Shown piece by piece: positions 5,975 to 14,245 of a stretch of 34,020 nt of DNA (positions are counted from its first letter, which is position 1; each line of letters begins with the position of its first letter). The notes beneath the pieces were generated by a model. That model did no database searches, was not told where the DNA came from, and worked only from the letters and a program-made list of their open reading frames with translations. Source of the DNA: Deferrisomatales bacterium (GTDB lineage Bacteria; Desulfobacterota; Deferrisomatia; Deferrisomatales; JARGFW01); assembly GCA_029211085.1 (NCBI GenBank), contig JARGFW010000033.1, positions 1-34,020 of the forward strand, in the 5' to 3' direction. The position numbers and the translations under genes are program-made.

Positions 5975-7963
5975 ATGAGAAGATGGCACTGCACAGGTAT
6001 CGTTGCGGCCACATACTGCTGTGTGGGGATTCTTCTCTATTGGAGAGTCATTACCGGCGGCGTGTTCGTGTTCGATGACTTCGACTACATCCTGGAAGAA
6101 CCCGCAATCCTGCAGCCGCTCCGGTATGTGTGGGATTTCACCGAGCTCCGCTACGTAAGTTTCTATTCTTTTGCACTGAATCACGCGCTTGGTGGACTCG
6201 ACCCGACCGGGTATCACGCCGTCAACGTCGGGATCCATGTCCTGAACGCCGTCTTGGTGTATCTGCTGTCCGGCCGACTGCTGAGCCGAGCAGCCACGGC
6301 CCAGGGTGAGGCGCGAGCCACCGTATCCTGGGTTGCCCTGTTTGCGAGCGCGCTCTTCCTGGTTCACCCCATCCAGACCCAGGCGGTGGCCTACGTCGCC
6401 CAACGCATGGCGTCGCTGGCCACCTTCTTCATACTCCTCTGCGCCGTTCTCTACGTTGCGGCTCGGGAACGCAGCGAAATCGAGGAGCGGCGGAGCTGGG
6501 CCTTTTACGGGCAGTATCTGGGGTCTGCGGTGGTCTGTTTGTTGGGAATGAAGACCAAGGAAATCGCCTTTACGACCCCACTCCTGATTCTCCTCGTCGA
6601 GGCCCTGTTCTTCCAAGGTTCGAGATTCGGCCGGAACCGATTCGCGTGGGCACTGCCCCATGTGGCGCTCATGGTCGTGATCCCGTTGTCCCTGTTCGCG
6701 AACGAGCTGGGACTGGGGAGCGGCCAGGCCAAGATATACGACCGCATGCGGGTCCAACGGCAAGGCGATCTGCAGACGCTCTCCCCCTACCTCTATTTCG
6801 TGAACCAGATCCGCGTCATCGTCCTCTATCTGAGAAAGCTGTTCATACCCACTGACCTCCATCTCCAGTACGTCTTCGACGCCGCGTACACCTGGAAGGA
6901 TCCTCGTGTGCTGTCCTGTGGCGCGGTCCTGGGTGCGGTGGTCGGGGGGGTGGCGGTTCTGTGGCGTCGATCGATCGGCAGGGTCGGGGGCCGGTGGCGG
7001 TACGTGCCTGTGGTCCTGTTCGGTGTCGGATGGTTCTTCCTGGGGCTCTCGGTCGAATCATCCGTCATTCCGATCAAGGACCTGGTGTTCGAACACCGCG
7101 TGTACCTTCCGAGTGCGGGTTTCTTCATGGCAGTCGTCGCCCTGCTTGCCTGGGCGATGCCGAGGGCGCGCCTCCGAACGGCTGGGGTTGCCCTGGCTGC
7201 CCTGGCCGCTGTTGGGGTCACGGCTACCTACTCGGTGGGCACGTACCGCCGCAACGAGATATGGACAGATGAGGTGGCCCTCTGGGGGGACGTGTCGGAA
7301 AAGGCACCGCGGTCCTTTGCTGCCCATCACAATCGCGGGGTGGCCCTGTTCCAGGCGGGGAAGTACCACGAGTCGCTGGAAAGCTTGAACGCTGCAGCAG
7401 ACCTATTCCACCAGAGCTTCCGGACCGAAGCCGCGTGGAGGGATCCGAGCATTAGCCCGGAGAACGCGGGGATCGTGTTTGGTTTTCGTTCGAAGGTCCT
7501 CATTCTGAGCGGCCAGCGGGAGGAGGCGGTGAAGGACTTCAACCGCGTCCTGAACCTGGCGCGGGCGGTGCGTAATCCCGGGAGAATGATCCCGGTGATG
7601 ACGGGGATCGCGGACCGTTTCCTTGAGGAAGGGTATCCCGCAGAGGCGGAGAGGCAGTACAGTGCGGTCCTCGATCTGCGGCCGATGGACCCTGCAATCC
7701 ATTTTGCCAGGGCTGTGGCCAGAGGGGAGCAGGGAGACTATTCCGGCGCGATCGATGACCTCGACACAGCGATCGCGGCCGCTCCCGGGGCGCCGCCGTC
7801 CTATTTCAACCGCGCGTATTTCTTGAAGGAAGAGGGGCGTACGGAAGAGGCTTCCAGGGATCTGCAGATTGCGTGCGGAGCGGGGTTCAAGCTGGCCTGC
7901 GAAGTTCAGCAACGGGGTTGGGGTGTCACCGAGGGGCATCGGGCGGCGGCCATTTCAAAATGA
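5975..7963 (+). CDS. TMTC-like GT-C membrane protein with C-terminal TPRs (copy 1)
   Basis: A 662-residue protein with about ten hydrophobic helices in the first 430 residues and TPRs in the last third. The first outside loop carries F-D-D-F-D-Y (Asp34-Asp35), the acidic pair expected for GT-C glycosyltransferases that use a lipid-linked sugar. The conserved H-P-I-Q-T-Q-A-V-A-Y-V-A-Q-R segment (near residue 130) is the bacterial form of the H-P-x-x-x-E-A-V-x-x-V-x-x-R motif of TMTC proteins, which in animals O-mannosylate cadherins. TPR-like helices include Y-H-N-R/H-H-N-R-G-V-A-L-F-Q-A-G-K-Y and a run near residues 555-640. The usual Glu of the motif is Gln here. It begins the long block and is followed 10 bases later by a GT9 gene. 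The sugar and acceptor are unknown. Confidence 0.78.
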   Translation: MRRWHCTGIVAATYCCVGILLYWRVITGGVFVFDDFDYILEEPAILQPLRYVWDFTELRYVSFYSFALNHALGGLDPTGYHAVNVGIHVLNAVLVYLLSGRLLSRAATAQGEARATVSWVALFASALFLVHPIQTQAVAYVAQRMASLATFFILLCAVLYVAARERSEIEERRSWAFYGQYLGSAVVCLLGMKTKEIAFTTPLLILLVEALFFQGSRFGRNRFAWALPHVALMVVIPLSLFANELGLGSGQAKIYDRMRVQRQGDLQTLSPYLYFVNQIRVIVLYLRKLFIPTDLHLQYVFDAAYTWKDPRVLSCGAVLGAVVGGVAVLWRRSIGRVGGRWRYVPVVLFGVGWFFLGLSVESSVIPIKDLVFEHRVYLPSAGFFMAVVALLAWAMPRARLRTAGVALAALAAVGVTATYSVGTYRRNEIWTDEVALWGDVSEKAPRSFAAHHNRGVALFQAGKYHESLESLNAAADLFHQSFRTEAAWRDPSISPENAGIVFGFRSKVLILSGQREEAVKDFNRVLNLARAVRNPGRMIPVMTGIADRFLEEGYPAEAERQYSAVLDLRPMDPAIHFARAVARGEQGDYSGAIDDLDTAIAAAPGAPPSYFNRAYFLKEEGRTEEASRDLQIACGAGFKLACEVQQRGWGVTEGHRAAAISK

Positions 7964-7973
7964 GACGCGGGCG

Positions 7974-8933
7974 ATGGCAAAGGTCCTGATCATCAAACTG
8001 GGGTACTCGGAGACCCTGGACGGGGAGGTCACCCAGGTCACCAGCCTCGGCGACGTCCTCCGGTCCACGGTGCTCCTCTATCCTTTCGCCGAGGACGACG
8101 TCACCTGGCTGGTGGACGAACAGGCCTGCCCCCTGCTGGAGGGGAATCCGTACATCCGTAGGATCCTGCCCTACGATCTCACCGCGGTGCTGCAGCTACA
8201 GCGGGAGCTCTACGACGTGGTGGTGAACCTGGAGAAGATCCCGGGGATCTGCGCCCTCGCCGATTCCGTTTCCGCCTGGAGGAAGTACGGCTTCCGCTTC
8301 GACCGGGCCCGGGGCGAGGCGGCGGCCTACGACGGCTGCGAGCGGGTGCTGATGATCAGCCGGGACCGGGAAGCCAAGCGCACGGAGAACGTCAGTTGGC
8401 AGGAGGCCCTGTTGCAGATCGTCGGTGCCCGGTGGGAGGGGCAGGAGTATGTGCTGGGCTATCGTCCCAAGAGCGAGGAGCGTTTCGATGTGGGGCTCAA
8501 CTGGGCCGTGGGGCGGAAGTGGCCCAACAAGGCCTGGCCGAGAGACCGCTGGGACGAGCTGCGGAACGTGCTGCAGGGCCGCTACACGGTGTCCATGCAG
8601 GAGGGGATGGACGAACTGCACGCCTACATGGACTGGATCCACTCCTGCCGCTTGCTGGTGACCAACGACAGCCTGGGGCTGCACATCGCCCTCGCCCTGC
8701 GCAAGAAGGTGGTCGTCCTCTACGGTCCCACGAACCCCAACGAAACCCATTTCTACGGCAGGGCGGAGGTCGTCTACCCCAACGCCGAACGGGCGTGCAT
8801 GCCCTGCCTTTCCTCCCGTTGCAGGCAGAGTCAGCCGTGCATGGAGTCCATCTCGGTGGAGGAGGTGCGGCGGCGGGTGGAGAGATTGCTGACGCCGGAC
8901 CGGGGCACCGCCCAGGGGCTTGCCCATGGATGA
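7974..8933 (+). CDS. Glycosyltransferase family 9 (heptosyltransferase-like), copy 1
   Basis: A 319-residue two-domain GT-B enzyme. The N-terminus V-L-I-I-K-L-G-Y-S-E-T-L-D and S-L-G-D-V-L-R-S-T match a GT9 subgroup, and the C-terminal donor domain shows T-N-D-S-L-G-L-H-I-A and V-V-L-Y-G-P-T-N-P-N-E-T. A cysteine set near the end (C-M-P-C, then C-R-Q-S-Q-P-C) is common in GT9 proteins of anaerobes. Family members add heptose or similar sugars to lipid-linked or LPS-like acceptors in the cytoplasm. ATG 7974 was chosen over an earlier in-frame start because that one lies inside the preceding gene and the family starts at this Met. The end overlaps the next gene by 8 bases. Confidence 0.87.
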   Translation: MAKVLIIKLGYSETLDGEVTQVTSLGDVLRSTVLLYPFAEDDVTWLVDEQACPLLEGNPYIRRILPYDLTAVLQLQRELYDVVVNLEKIPGICALADSVSAWRKYGFRFDRARGEAAAYDGCERVLMISRDREAKRTENVSWQEALLQIVGARWEGQEYVLGYRPKSEERFDVGLNWAVGRKWPNKAWPRDRWDELRNVLQGRYTVSMQEGMDELHAYMDWIHSCRLLVTNDSLGLHIALALRKKVVVLYGPTNPNETHFYGRAEVVYPNAERACMPCLSSRCRQSQPCMESISVEEVRRRVERLLTPDRGTAQGLAHG

Positions 8934-9987
8934 GTACCGGATGGATAGCCACAAGCTGCTGTTCCACCCGCAGCGGGTGGCGCGCTGGCTCGAAGGCGAG
9001 GACATCTTTCCCCTCTACATGGAGATCTCTCCCTCTGGGGCGTGCAACCATCGCTGCCGCTTCTGCGCCCAGGACTACCTGGGCTACCGGCCGGCTTTTC
9101 TGGACGGCGAGCGGGTTGCCGGCTTGCTCGCGGAACTCGGGCAACTGGGTCTCCGCAGCGTAATGTACGCGGGAGAAGGGGAACCCCTCCTGCACCGCGG
9201 TCTGGCGGAGATCGTGGAGGCCACCACTGCAGCGGGGATCGACGCGGCGCTTACCACCAACGGGGTCCTGCTCTCCCCGGCGCTTTCGGAGAGGCTCGTC
9301 GGAGGCCTCTCCTGGCTGCGGGTCAGCCTCAACGCAGGGACGGCCGAGACCTACGCGGCGGTGCACGGCACCCGCCCGGAGGACTTCGAACGCGTGTTGG
9401 AGAACCTCGCCCGCGCAGTGCAGGAGAGGGACCGGCAGGGTTCGGCGTGCACCCTGGGGGCGCAGCTCATCCTCCTCCCGGAGAATGCGGGAGAAGTGGA
9501 GGGCCTGGCGTTGCGGCTGCGGGATCTGGGGGCCGACTACCTGGCCGTGAAGCCCTACGCCCATCACCCCCTGAGCAGTACCCAGGCCTACGCGGACTAC
9601 ATTCCCTCCGCCGCCGCGGCCCTGGGCGAGCGACTGGCGTCCCTGGCGGACGGCCGCTTCCAGGTGATCTTCCGCGCAACGGCGATGGGCAAGGCGGGCG
9701 CCCCGCGCGGCTACGAGCGCTGTCTGGCTCTGCCTTTCTGGGCGTACCTGGACGCAACCGGGGGCCTGTGGGCATGCAAGATGTTCGCCGGCGCCGGGGA
9801 GTTCTTCCTCGGCAACGTCTGGGAGGCTCCCGTCGCCGAGATCTGGCGCGGCGAGAGGAGACGCGAGGCGATGGTTCGGCTCCGGGAACGGGACGTCTGC
9901 GAATGCGTGGCCGGATGCCGGATGGACGAGGTGAACCGGTATCTGTGGACCCTGCAGCACCCACCGCCCCACGTGAACTTCATATGA
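8926..9987 (+). CDS. Radical SAM/SPASM-type enzyme (copy A)
   Basis: A 353-residue enzyme. The radical SAM cluster motif C-x3-C-x2-C is at Cys40, Cys44 and Cys47 (C-N-H-R-C-R-F-C). A GGEP-like block reads A-G-E-G-E-P-L-L, followed by T-T-N-G and S-L-N-A-G. The C-terminal third has scattered Cys (Y-E-R-C, L-W-A-C-K-M-F, C-E-C-V-A-G-C) with the spacing expected for a SPASM or twitch domain holding extra Fe-S clusters. Such enzymes modify peptides or small molecules by radical chemistry. It is encoded between GT9 and E1 genes with overlapping ends, so a sugar or lipid-linked intermediate is a plausible substrate, but a peptide substrate cannot be excluded. ATG 8926 is used; TTG 8920 is also in frame. 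Confidence 0.85.
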   Translation: MDEYRMDSHKLLFHPQRVARWLEGEDIFPLYMEISPSGACNHRCRFCAQDYLGYRPAFLDGERVAGLLAELGQLGLRSVMYAGEGEPLLHRGLAEIVEATTAAGIDAALTTNGVLLSPALSERLVGGLSWLRVSLNAGTAETYAAVHGTRPEDFERVLENLARAVQERDRQGSACTLGAQLILLPENAGEVEGLALRLRDLGADYLAVKPYAHHPLSSTQAYADYIPSAAAALGERLASLADGRFQVIFRATAMGKAGAPRGYERCLALPFWAYLDATGGLWACKMFAGAGEFFLGNVWEAPVAEIWRGERRREAMVRLRERDVCECVAGCRMDEVNRYLWTLQHPPPHVNFI

Positions 9988-11003
9988 CGGGCGCCGACTT
10001 CGCCTGTGGCAGGAGCGGGGACCCTACCCACGCGGGGACCGCGGCGTTGTCACCGGAGGAACTCCGGGGGCTCTACCGCGGCATGCTGGTCATCCGCGTC
10101 TTCGAGGAGCGGGTGGCAGAGCTCTACCCCGAGCAGGAGATGCGCTGCCCGGTCCACTTCTGCACCGGGCAGGAGGCGATACCCGTGGGGGTCTGCGCGC
10201 ACCTGGAAGCGTCGGACTACCTGGTGGGCAACCACCGCTCCCACGGTCACTGCATCGCCAAGGGCCTTTCCCTGCGTTCCCTGGCCGCCGAGCTCTACGG
10301 AAGGGCTACCGGGTGCGCCGGCGGCAAGGGCGGTTCCATGCATCTGGTGGACCCGGAACTGGGTATTCTGGGCACCACCGCCATCGTCGGGGGCTCCCTG
10401 CCCCTAGCCGTGGGCGCCGCCCTGGCCAGTTTCCTGCGCAGGGAGAGCCGGGTGGCGGTGGCGTTCTTTGGGGACGGCGCGGTGGAGCAGGGCACCTTCC
10501 ATGAAAGCTTGAACTTCGCCTCCCTGAAGAGGCTCCCGGTGGTGTTCGTGTGTGAGAACAACTTCTACGCAACGGCCTCGCCCCAGGCGGCCCGCCAGCC
10601 GCCGGTCCTTATCGCGGACCGGGCCAGCGCCTACGGGATTCCGGGCCGGCGCGGCGACGGCAACGACGTGCGCGAGGTGCACCGGCTGGCCGGGGAAGCG
10701 GTCCGGCGCGCCCGCAACGGCGGCGGACCCACCCTCCTGGAGTTCGAGACCTACCGCTGGAAAGGCCACGTGGGACCGGAGGTGGACGCCGGGGTGGCGA
10801 GACCTGCCGCAGAGCACGCGGCGTGGATGGGCCGCTGCCCGGTGAGGCGATGCCGGGTGCTTCTCGAGCAGGGTGGGGCCCTCGACCCGGGCCAGGCGGC
10901 CCAGATCGAGACCGAGGTCCGGGCCCTGGTGGAAGACGCGATCTCCTTTGCCCAGGCCTCGCCCTTTCCCGATGTCGCCGAGTTGGAGACCCATGTCCTT
11001 TGA
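9984..11003 (+). CDS. Thiamine-diphosphate 2-oxoacid dehydrogenase-type E1, alpha subunit
   Basis: A 339-residue protein of the pyruvate/acetoin/branched-chain dehydrogenase E1 alpha family. Visible motifs are N-H-R-S-H-G-H, G-G-K-G-G-S-M-H-L and the thiamine-diphosphate site G-D-G-A-V-E-Q-G-T-F-H-E-S-L-N running to E-N-N. It should pair with the beta subunit encoded directly downstream to bind ThDP and Mg and cleave or join carbon-carbon bonds of a 2-oxo acid. It starts with an ATGA overlap on the radical SAM gene and overlaps the beta gene by 11 bases. No E2 acyltransferase or E3 lipoamide dehydrogenase is in the window. Set among glycosyltransferases, it may build an unusual sugar or side chain rather than act in central metabolism. 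That role is inferred. Confidence 0.9.
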   Translation: MTGADFACGRSGDPTHAGTAALSPEELRGLYRGMLVIRVFEERVAELYPEQEMRCPVHFCTGQEAIPVGVCAHLEASDYLVGNHRSHGHCIAKGLSLRSLAAELYGRATGCAGGKGGSMHLVDPELGILGTTAIVGGSLPLAVGAALASFLRRESRVAVAFFGDGAVEQGTFHESLNFASLKRLPVVFVCENNFYATASPQAARQPPVLIADRASAYGIPGRRGDGNDVREVHRLAGEAVRRARNGGGPTLLEFETYRWKGHVGPEVDAGVARPAAEHAAWMGRCPVRRCRVLLEQGGALDPGQAAQIETEVRALVEDAISFAQASPFPDVAELETHVL

Positions 11004-12027
11004 GACGGAGCGTGGGGTCAGTCTTCCCGTCTTGGCGGATGACTGCCCTGTGGCAGGCCGCGAGATCACCTACCGCGAGGCGATCCGCGAGGCCCTCGGC
11101 CAGGCCCTGGAGCTCGACCGGCGGGTATTCCTGATGGGGGAGGGGATCGATGACGTGGGCGGGGTGTACGGGTCGACCCTCGGGCTTGCGAAGCGGTTCG
11201 GCCCCGAGCGGGTGATGGACACGCCGATCGCCGAGAACGGGATGACCGGGGTGGCTGTCGGCGCGGCCCTCGCAGGGATGCGGCCGGTCTTCATCCACAT
11301 GCGCGCCGACTTCCTTCCCATGGCCATGGACCAGATCGTGAACCACGCAGCCAAGTGGCGCTACATGACCGGCGGCAAGCTGGGGGTGCCGCTGACGATT
11401 CGGGCGGTGGTGGCCCGTGGTTGGGGGTCCGCCGCCCAGCATGCCCAGAGCCTCCAGGGCCTCTTCGCCCAGGTGCCGGGGCTGCGGGTGGTGATGCCGG
11501 CGTCGCCCCGGGACGCCAAGGGCATGCTCCTGGGGAGTATCTTCGGCGATGGGCCGACGCTCGTGCTCGAACACCGTTGGCTCTACGACTGCCGAGAGGC
11601 GGTGCCCGAGGAACCCTTCGTGGTCCCCGGGGGCTCAGCCAGGGTGCGGCGGGACGGGAGGGATGTGACCCTGGTGGGCGTGTCCCACATGGTGACGGAC
11701 CTGCTGGAAGCTGCGCAGGTACTCGCCGCGGAGGGGATCTCCGCGGAGGTGATCGACCTGCGCTCGCTGCGCCCCCTGGACGAGGAAGCCCTCGCCGCTT
11801 CGGTGCTCCGCACCGGGCGGCTCCTGGTGGCGGACACGGACTGGGTGGCGTGCGGGGTCGGCGCCGAGGTGGCGGCCCTGGCGGCTGAGCGGGTGCACCG
11901 GGCACTCAAGGCCCCGGTGCGGCGCCTGGGGCTGCGGCCTGTGCCGGCGCCGGCGAGCCCGGCCTTGGAGGCGGTGTACTACCCCAGCGTTGCGAACATC
12001 GTGGCGGCGGTGCGGGAGATGCTGTGA
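10993..12027 (+). CDS. Thiamine-diphosphate 2-oxoacid dehydrogenase-type E1, beta subunit
   Basis: A 344-residue transketolase-like beta subunit. Motifs are I-T-Y-R-E-A-I-R-E-A-L, M-G-E-G-I, the catalytic P-I-A-E-N-G (Glu that activates ThDP), D-Q-I-V-N-H-A-A-K, R-G-W-G-S-A-A-Q-H-A-Q-S-L and the C-terminal domain S-L-R-P-L-D. All match E1 beta proteins. It overlaps the alpha gene, as expected for subunits made in equal amounts, and ends in a GTGA overlap with the following glycosyltransferase. About 25 extra residues precede the conserved start of the family. An alternative upstream start lies inside the alpha gene and is not supported. Confidence 0.9.
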   Translation: MSFETERGVSLPVLADDCPVAGREITYREAIREALGQALELDRRVFLMGEGIDDVGGVYGSTLGLAKRFGPERVMDTPIAENGMTGVAVGAALAGMRPVFIHMRADFLPMAMDQIVNHAAKWRYMTGGKLGVPLTIRAVVARGWGSAAQHAQSLQGLFAQVPGLRVVMPASPRDAKGMLLGSIFGDGPTLVLEHRWLYDCREAVPEEPFVVPGGSARVRRDGRDVTLVGVSHMVTDLLEAAQVLAAEGISAEVIDLRSLRPLDEEALAASVLRTGRLLVADTDWVACGVGAEVAALAAERVHRALKAPVRRLGLRPVPAPASPALEAVYYPSVANIVAAVREML

Positions 12028-12788
12028 CCTCTACGTCGATCACCTTCCTGGTTCCGGCCTACAACGAGGCCTCGAACCTGGCGGCGGCCATCGAAGGCGT
12101 CCGCGAGGCGGTCGACGGGGTCGTGGAAGACTGGCACGTCCTCATCGTGGATGACGGCAGCACGGACGGAACGGGCGCGATCGCCGAGCAACTCGCCCGG
12201 GAGGACGACCGGGTCCGGGTGGTGCACAACGGGCGGAACCGGGGGCTCGGGTACAACTACGCGACCGGGGTGCAGTTGGTGGAGACGGATTACGTGATGA
12301 TGGTGCCGGGGGACAACGAAGTGCTTCCCGCTGCCGTCCGCGGGCTCTTGCAGCGGCTGGGCTGCGCCGACGTGGTGATCGCCCACACCGTGAACCCGGA
12401 AGTCCGGACCCGGGGACGGGCACTGCTCTCGAAGGTCTTCACCGCCCTGGTGAATGCCCTGTTCGGCTTGCACATCCGCTACTACAACGGCACCACCATC
12501 CACCGGACTGCGCTGATCCGCCAGGTGCCGATTACGACGGGAGGGTTCGGCTTCCAGGCCGAGACCTTGGTACGACTCCTGCGGTCCGGGTGCTCTTACG
12601 TCCAGGCGCCCATGATGATCCGCGCCCGGCCCGGGGGACGCTCCAAGGCGCTACGCCCGCGCAACGTGGTCAGTGTGCTCAGCACGCTGGCCAGGCTGTT
12701 TCTCTCGGTCCAGGTCCTGGAGCGCCGCAGGTACGGCTGTGTGCCCCGGGAGATCCCGGATCCCCTCGGGGTAGCCGTGACCCCATGA
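12024..12788 (+). CDS. Glycosyltransferase family 2 (polyprenyl-phosphate sugar synthase-like)
   Basis: A 254-residue GT-A enzyme. It shows V-P-A-Y-N-E-A at the start, V-D-D-G-S-T-D-G, and N-x-G-L-G-Y-N-Y-A in the nucleotide-binding fold, then M-M-V-P-G-D-N-E where a D-x-D metal motif is expected. The C-terminal part contains G-F-G-F-Q-A-E and R-P-G-G-R-S-K, as in dolichol/polyprenyl-phosphate mannose synthase-like proteins. Such enzymes charge a carrier lipid with one sugar, which GT-C enzymes then use outside. The GT-C genes around it are possible customers. It starts at a GTG within GTGA and ends within ATGA of the next gene, so translation is probably coupled on both sides. Confidence 0.88.
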   Translation: MTSTSITFLVPAYNEASNLAAAIEGVREAVDGVVEDWHVLIVDDGSTDGTGAIAEQLAREDDRVRVVHNGRNRGLGYNYATGVQLVETDYVMMVPGDNEVLPAAVRGLLQRLGCADVVIAHTVNPEVRTRGRALLSKVFTALVNALFGLHIRYYNGTTIHRTALIRQVPITTGGFGFQAETLVRLLRSGCSYVQAPMMIRARPGGRSKALRPRNVVSVLSTLARLFLSVQVLERRRYGCVPREIPDPLGVAVTP

Positions 12789-14245
12789 AGATCCTGTTCG
12801 TCGCGAAGACCGTGGATTTCATCGATCCGCTGGGGGTGATGCTGATGTCCGCCCTGGCGCGCCGAGACGGGCACGAAACGGCGCTGGCGGTTCTCGACCG
12901 GGAGGACGTGCTGCAGCGGGTGGAGCGCGAACGGCCCAGCGTGGTCGCCTACAGCGCCTCCACCGGCGAGCATAAGTACTATGTCGCATTCAACGCGCGC
13001 CTGAAGCGCCGGTTTCCGGACACCGTCACCCTGCTTGGTGGCCCCCATGCGACGTTCTTCCCGGAAGTGCTGCAGAATAGTACCCTGGACGCCCTCTGCG
13101 TGGGCGAGGGCGACGCGGCCTTTCCAGAGTTCCTGGCGGCGGTGGGCGGAGGGGCGCAACTGACGGGCATCCGCAACATTGCCACGCGTTCCCATCCCGC
13201 TCCGGAGATCCGGCCACTGGTCCAGGATCTGGACGCGTTGCCGTACCCGGACCGTGACCTGTACTACCGCGACACCGAGATGGGTCCGTTTCCGCTGAAG
13301 AGCTTCATGACGTCGAGGGGCTGTCCGTACCCGTGCACGTACTGCTTCAACCATGCGTTCAACCGGATGTATAGGGGGCTCGGTCCGGTCCTGCGCCGAC
13401 ATTCCGTGGACTACGTGATCGACCAGATACGGGAAGTGCGGGCTCGGTATCCCCTCCAGTGCGTGAAGTTCTACGATGATATTTTCATCCCCCGGATCGA
13501 CGCCTGGATGGAGGAGTTCGCCTCCCGCTATCCGCGGGAGATCGGCCTGCCGTTCCACTGCCTCACCCGGGCGAATCTCGTGAGCGAGGACGTGGTGCGG
13601 CTTCTCAAGGAGGCGGGCTGCTGCTCGGTGAGCATGTCCATCGAGGCCGGCAACGACCAAATAAGGGAAACGGTCCTTCGCCGCAAGATGGCGCGGGAGC
13701 AGATTGTCGGCGCGTTCCACCTCTTCGAGCGGTACGGCATTCCGACCTTTGCCAACAATATCCTCGGGTTGCCCGGCAGCACGGTGGAAGACGAGATCGA
13801 GTCCCTGGACCTGAACCTGGCATGCCGGGTCACCTTCGCGGAGTTTCCGATCTACTACCCCTACCCGAAGACCGAACTCGGCGATCGCTGCCGGAGCGAG
13901 GGGTTCTACACGGAGTCCTACGACGAGATGCCCATGTCCTACCACGGGGGCTCCCGCCTGAACTGCTTCTCCCAGGAGGAGAAGGACGTGCAGCGCAACC
14001 TCTCGGAGTTGGGGTTGGTCGCGGTGCTGTTCCCTCGGTTGCGCAACGTGATCGTCGACCACCTCATCCGCTGCCGGCCAAACAAACTGTTCTTTTTCGC
14101 CTATTTCCTGTGCAAGGCGTACGTCGTGTGGCGCAAGGTGTACCCTTTTCGAATCGACCTGCCTCTGGCCCTGCGGCTCTTCCGGAAGAGCCTGCGGCTG
14201 GAGCGGTTCAAACACTGGCCTGGAGACAGCCGTGACGTGGCTTAA
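12785..14245 (+). CDS. B12-binding-domain radical SAM enzyme
   Basis: A 486-residue protein. The first 125 residues form a Rossmann-like cobalamin-binding domain (V-V-A-Y-S-A-S-T, L-L-G-G-P-H-A-T-F-F-P-E, V-G-E-G-D-A-A-F-P-E-F), without the D-x-H-x-x-G motif, as is usual for this class. The radical SAM motif C-P-Y-P-C-T-Y-C places the cluster ligands at Cys180, Cys184 and Cys187. Later blocks include F-Y-D-D-I-F and S-I-E-A-G-N-D-Q. Known relatives methylate unactivated carbons or phosphorus, or carry out ring rearrangements, in lipids, cofactors and natural products. The neighbours suggest a sugar or lipid-linked substrate. It starts in an ATGA overlap and overlaps the next gene by 14 bases. 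Confidence 0.9.
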   Translation: MKILFVAKTVDFIDPLGVMLMSALARRDGHETALAVLDREDVLQRVERERPSVVAYSASTGEHKYYVAFNARLKRRFPDTVTLLGGPHATFFPEVLQNSTLDALCVGEGDAAFPEFLAAVGGGAQLTGIRNIATRSHPAPEIRPLVQDLDALPYPDRDLYYRDTEMGPFPLKSFMTSRGCPYPCTYCFNHAFNRMYRGLGPVLRRHSVDYVIDQIREVRARYPLQCVKFYDDIFIPRIDAWMEEFASRYPREIGLPFHCLTRANLVSEDVVRLLKEAGCCSVSMSIEAGNDQIRETVLRRKMAREQIVGAFHLFERYGIPTFANNILGLPGSTVEDEIESLDLNLACRVTFAEFPIYYPYPKTELGDRCRSEGFYTESYDEMPMSYHGGSRLNCFSQEEKDVQRNLSELGLVAVLFPRLRNVIVDHLIRCRPNKLFFFAYFLCKAYVVWRKVYPFRIDLPLALRLFRKSLRLERFKHWPGDSRDVA

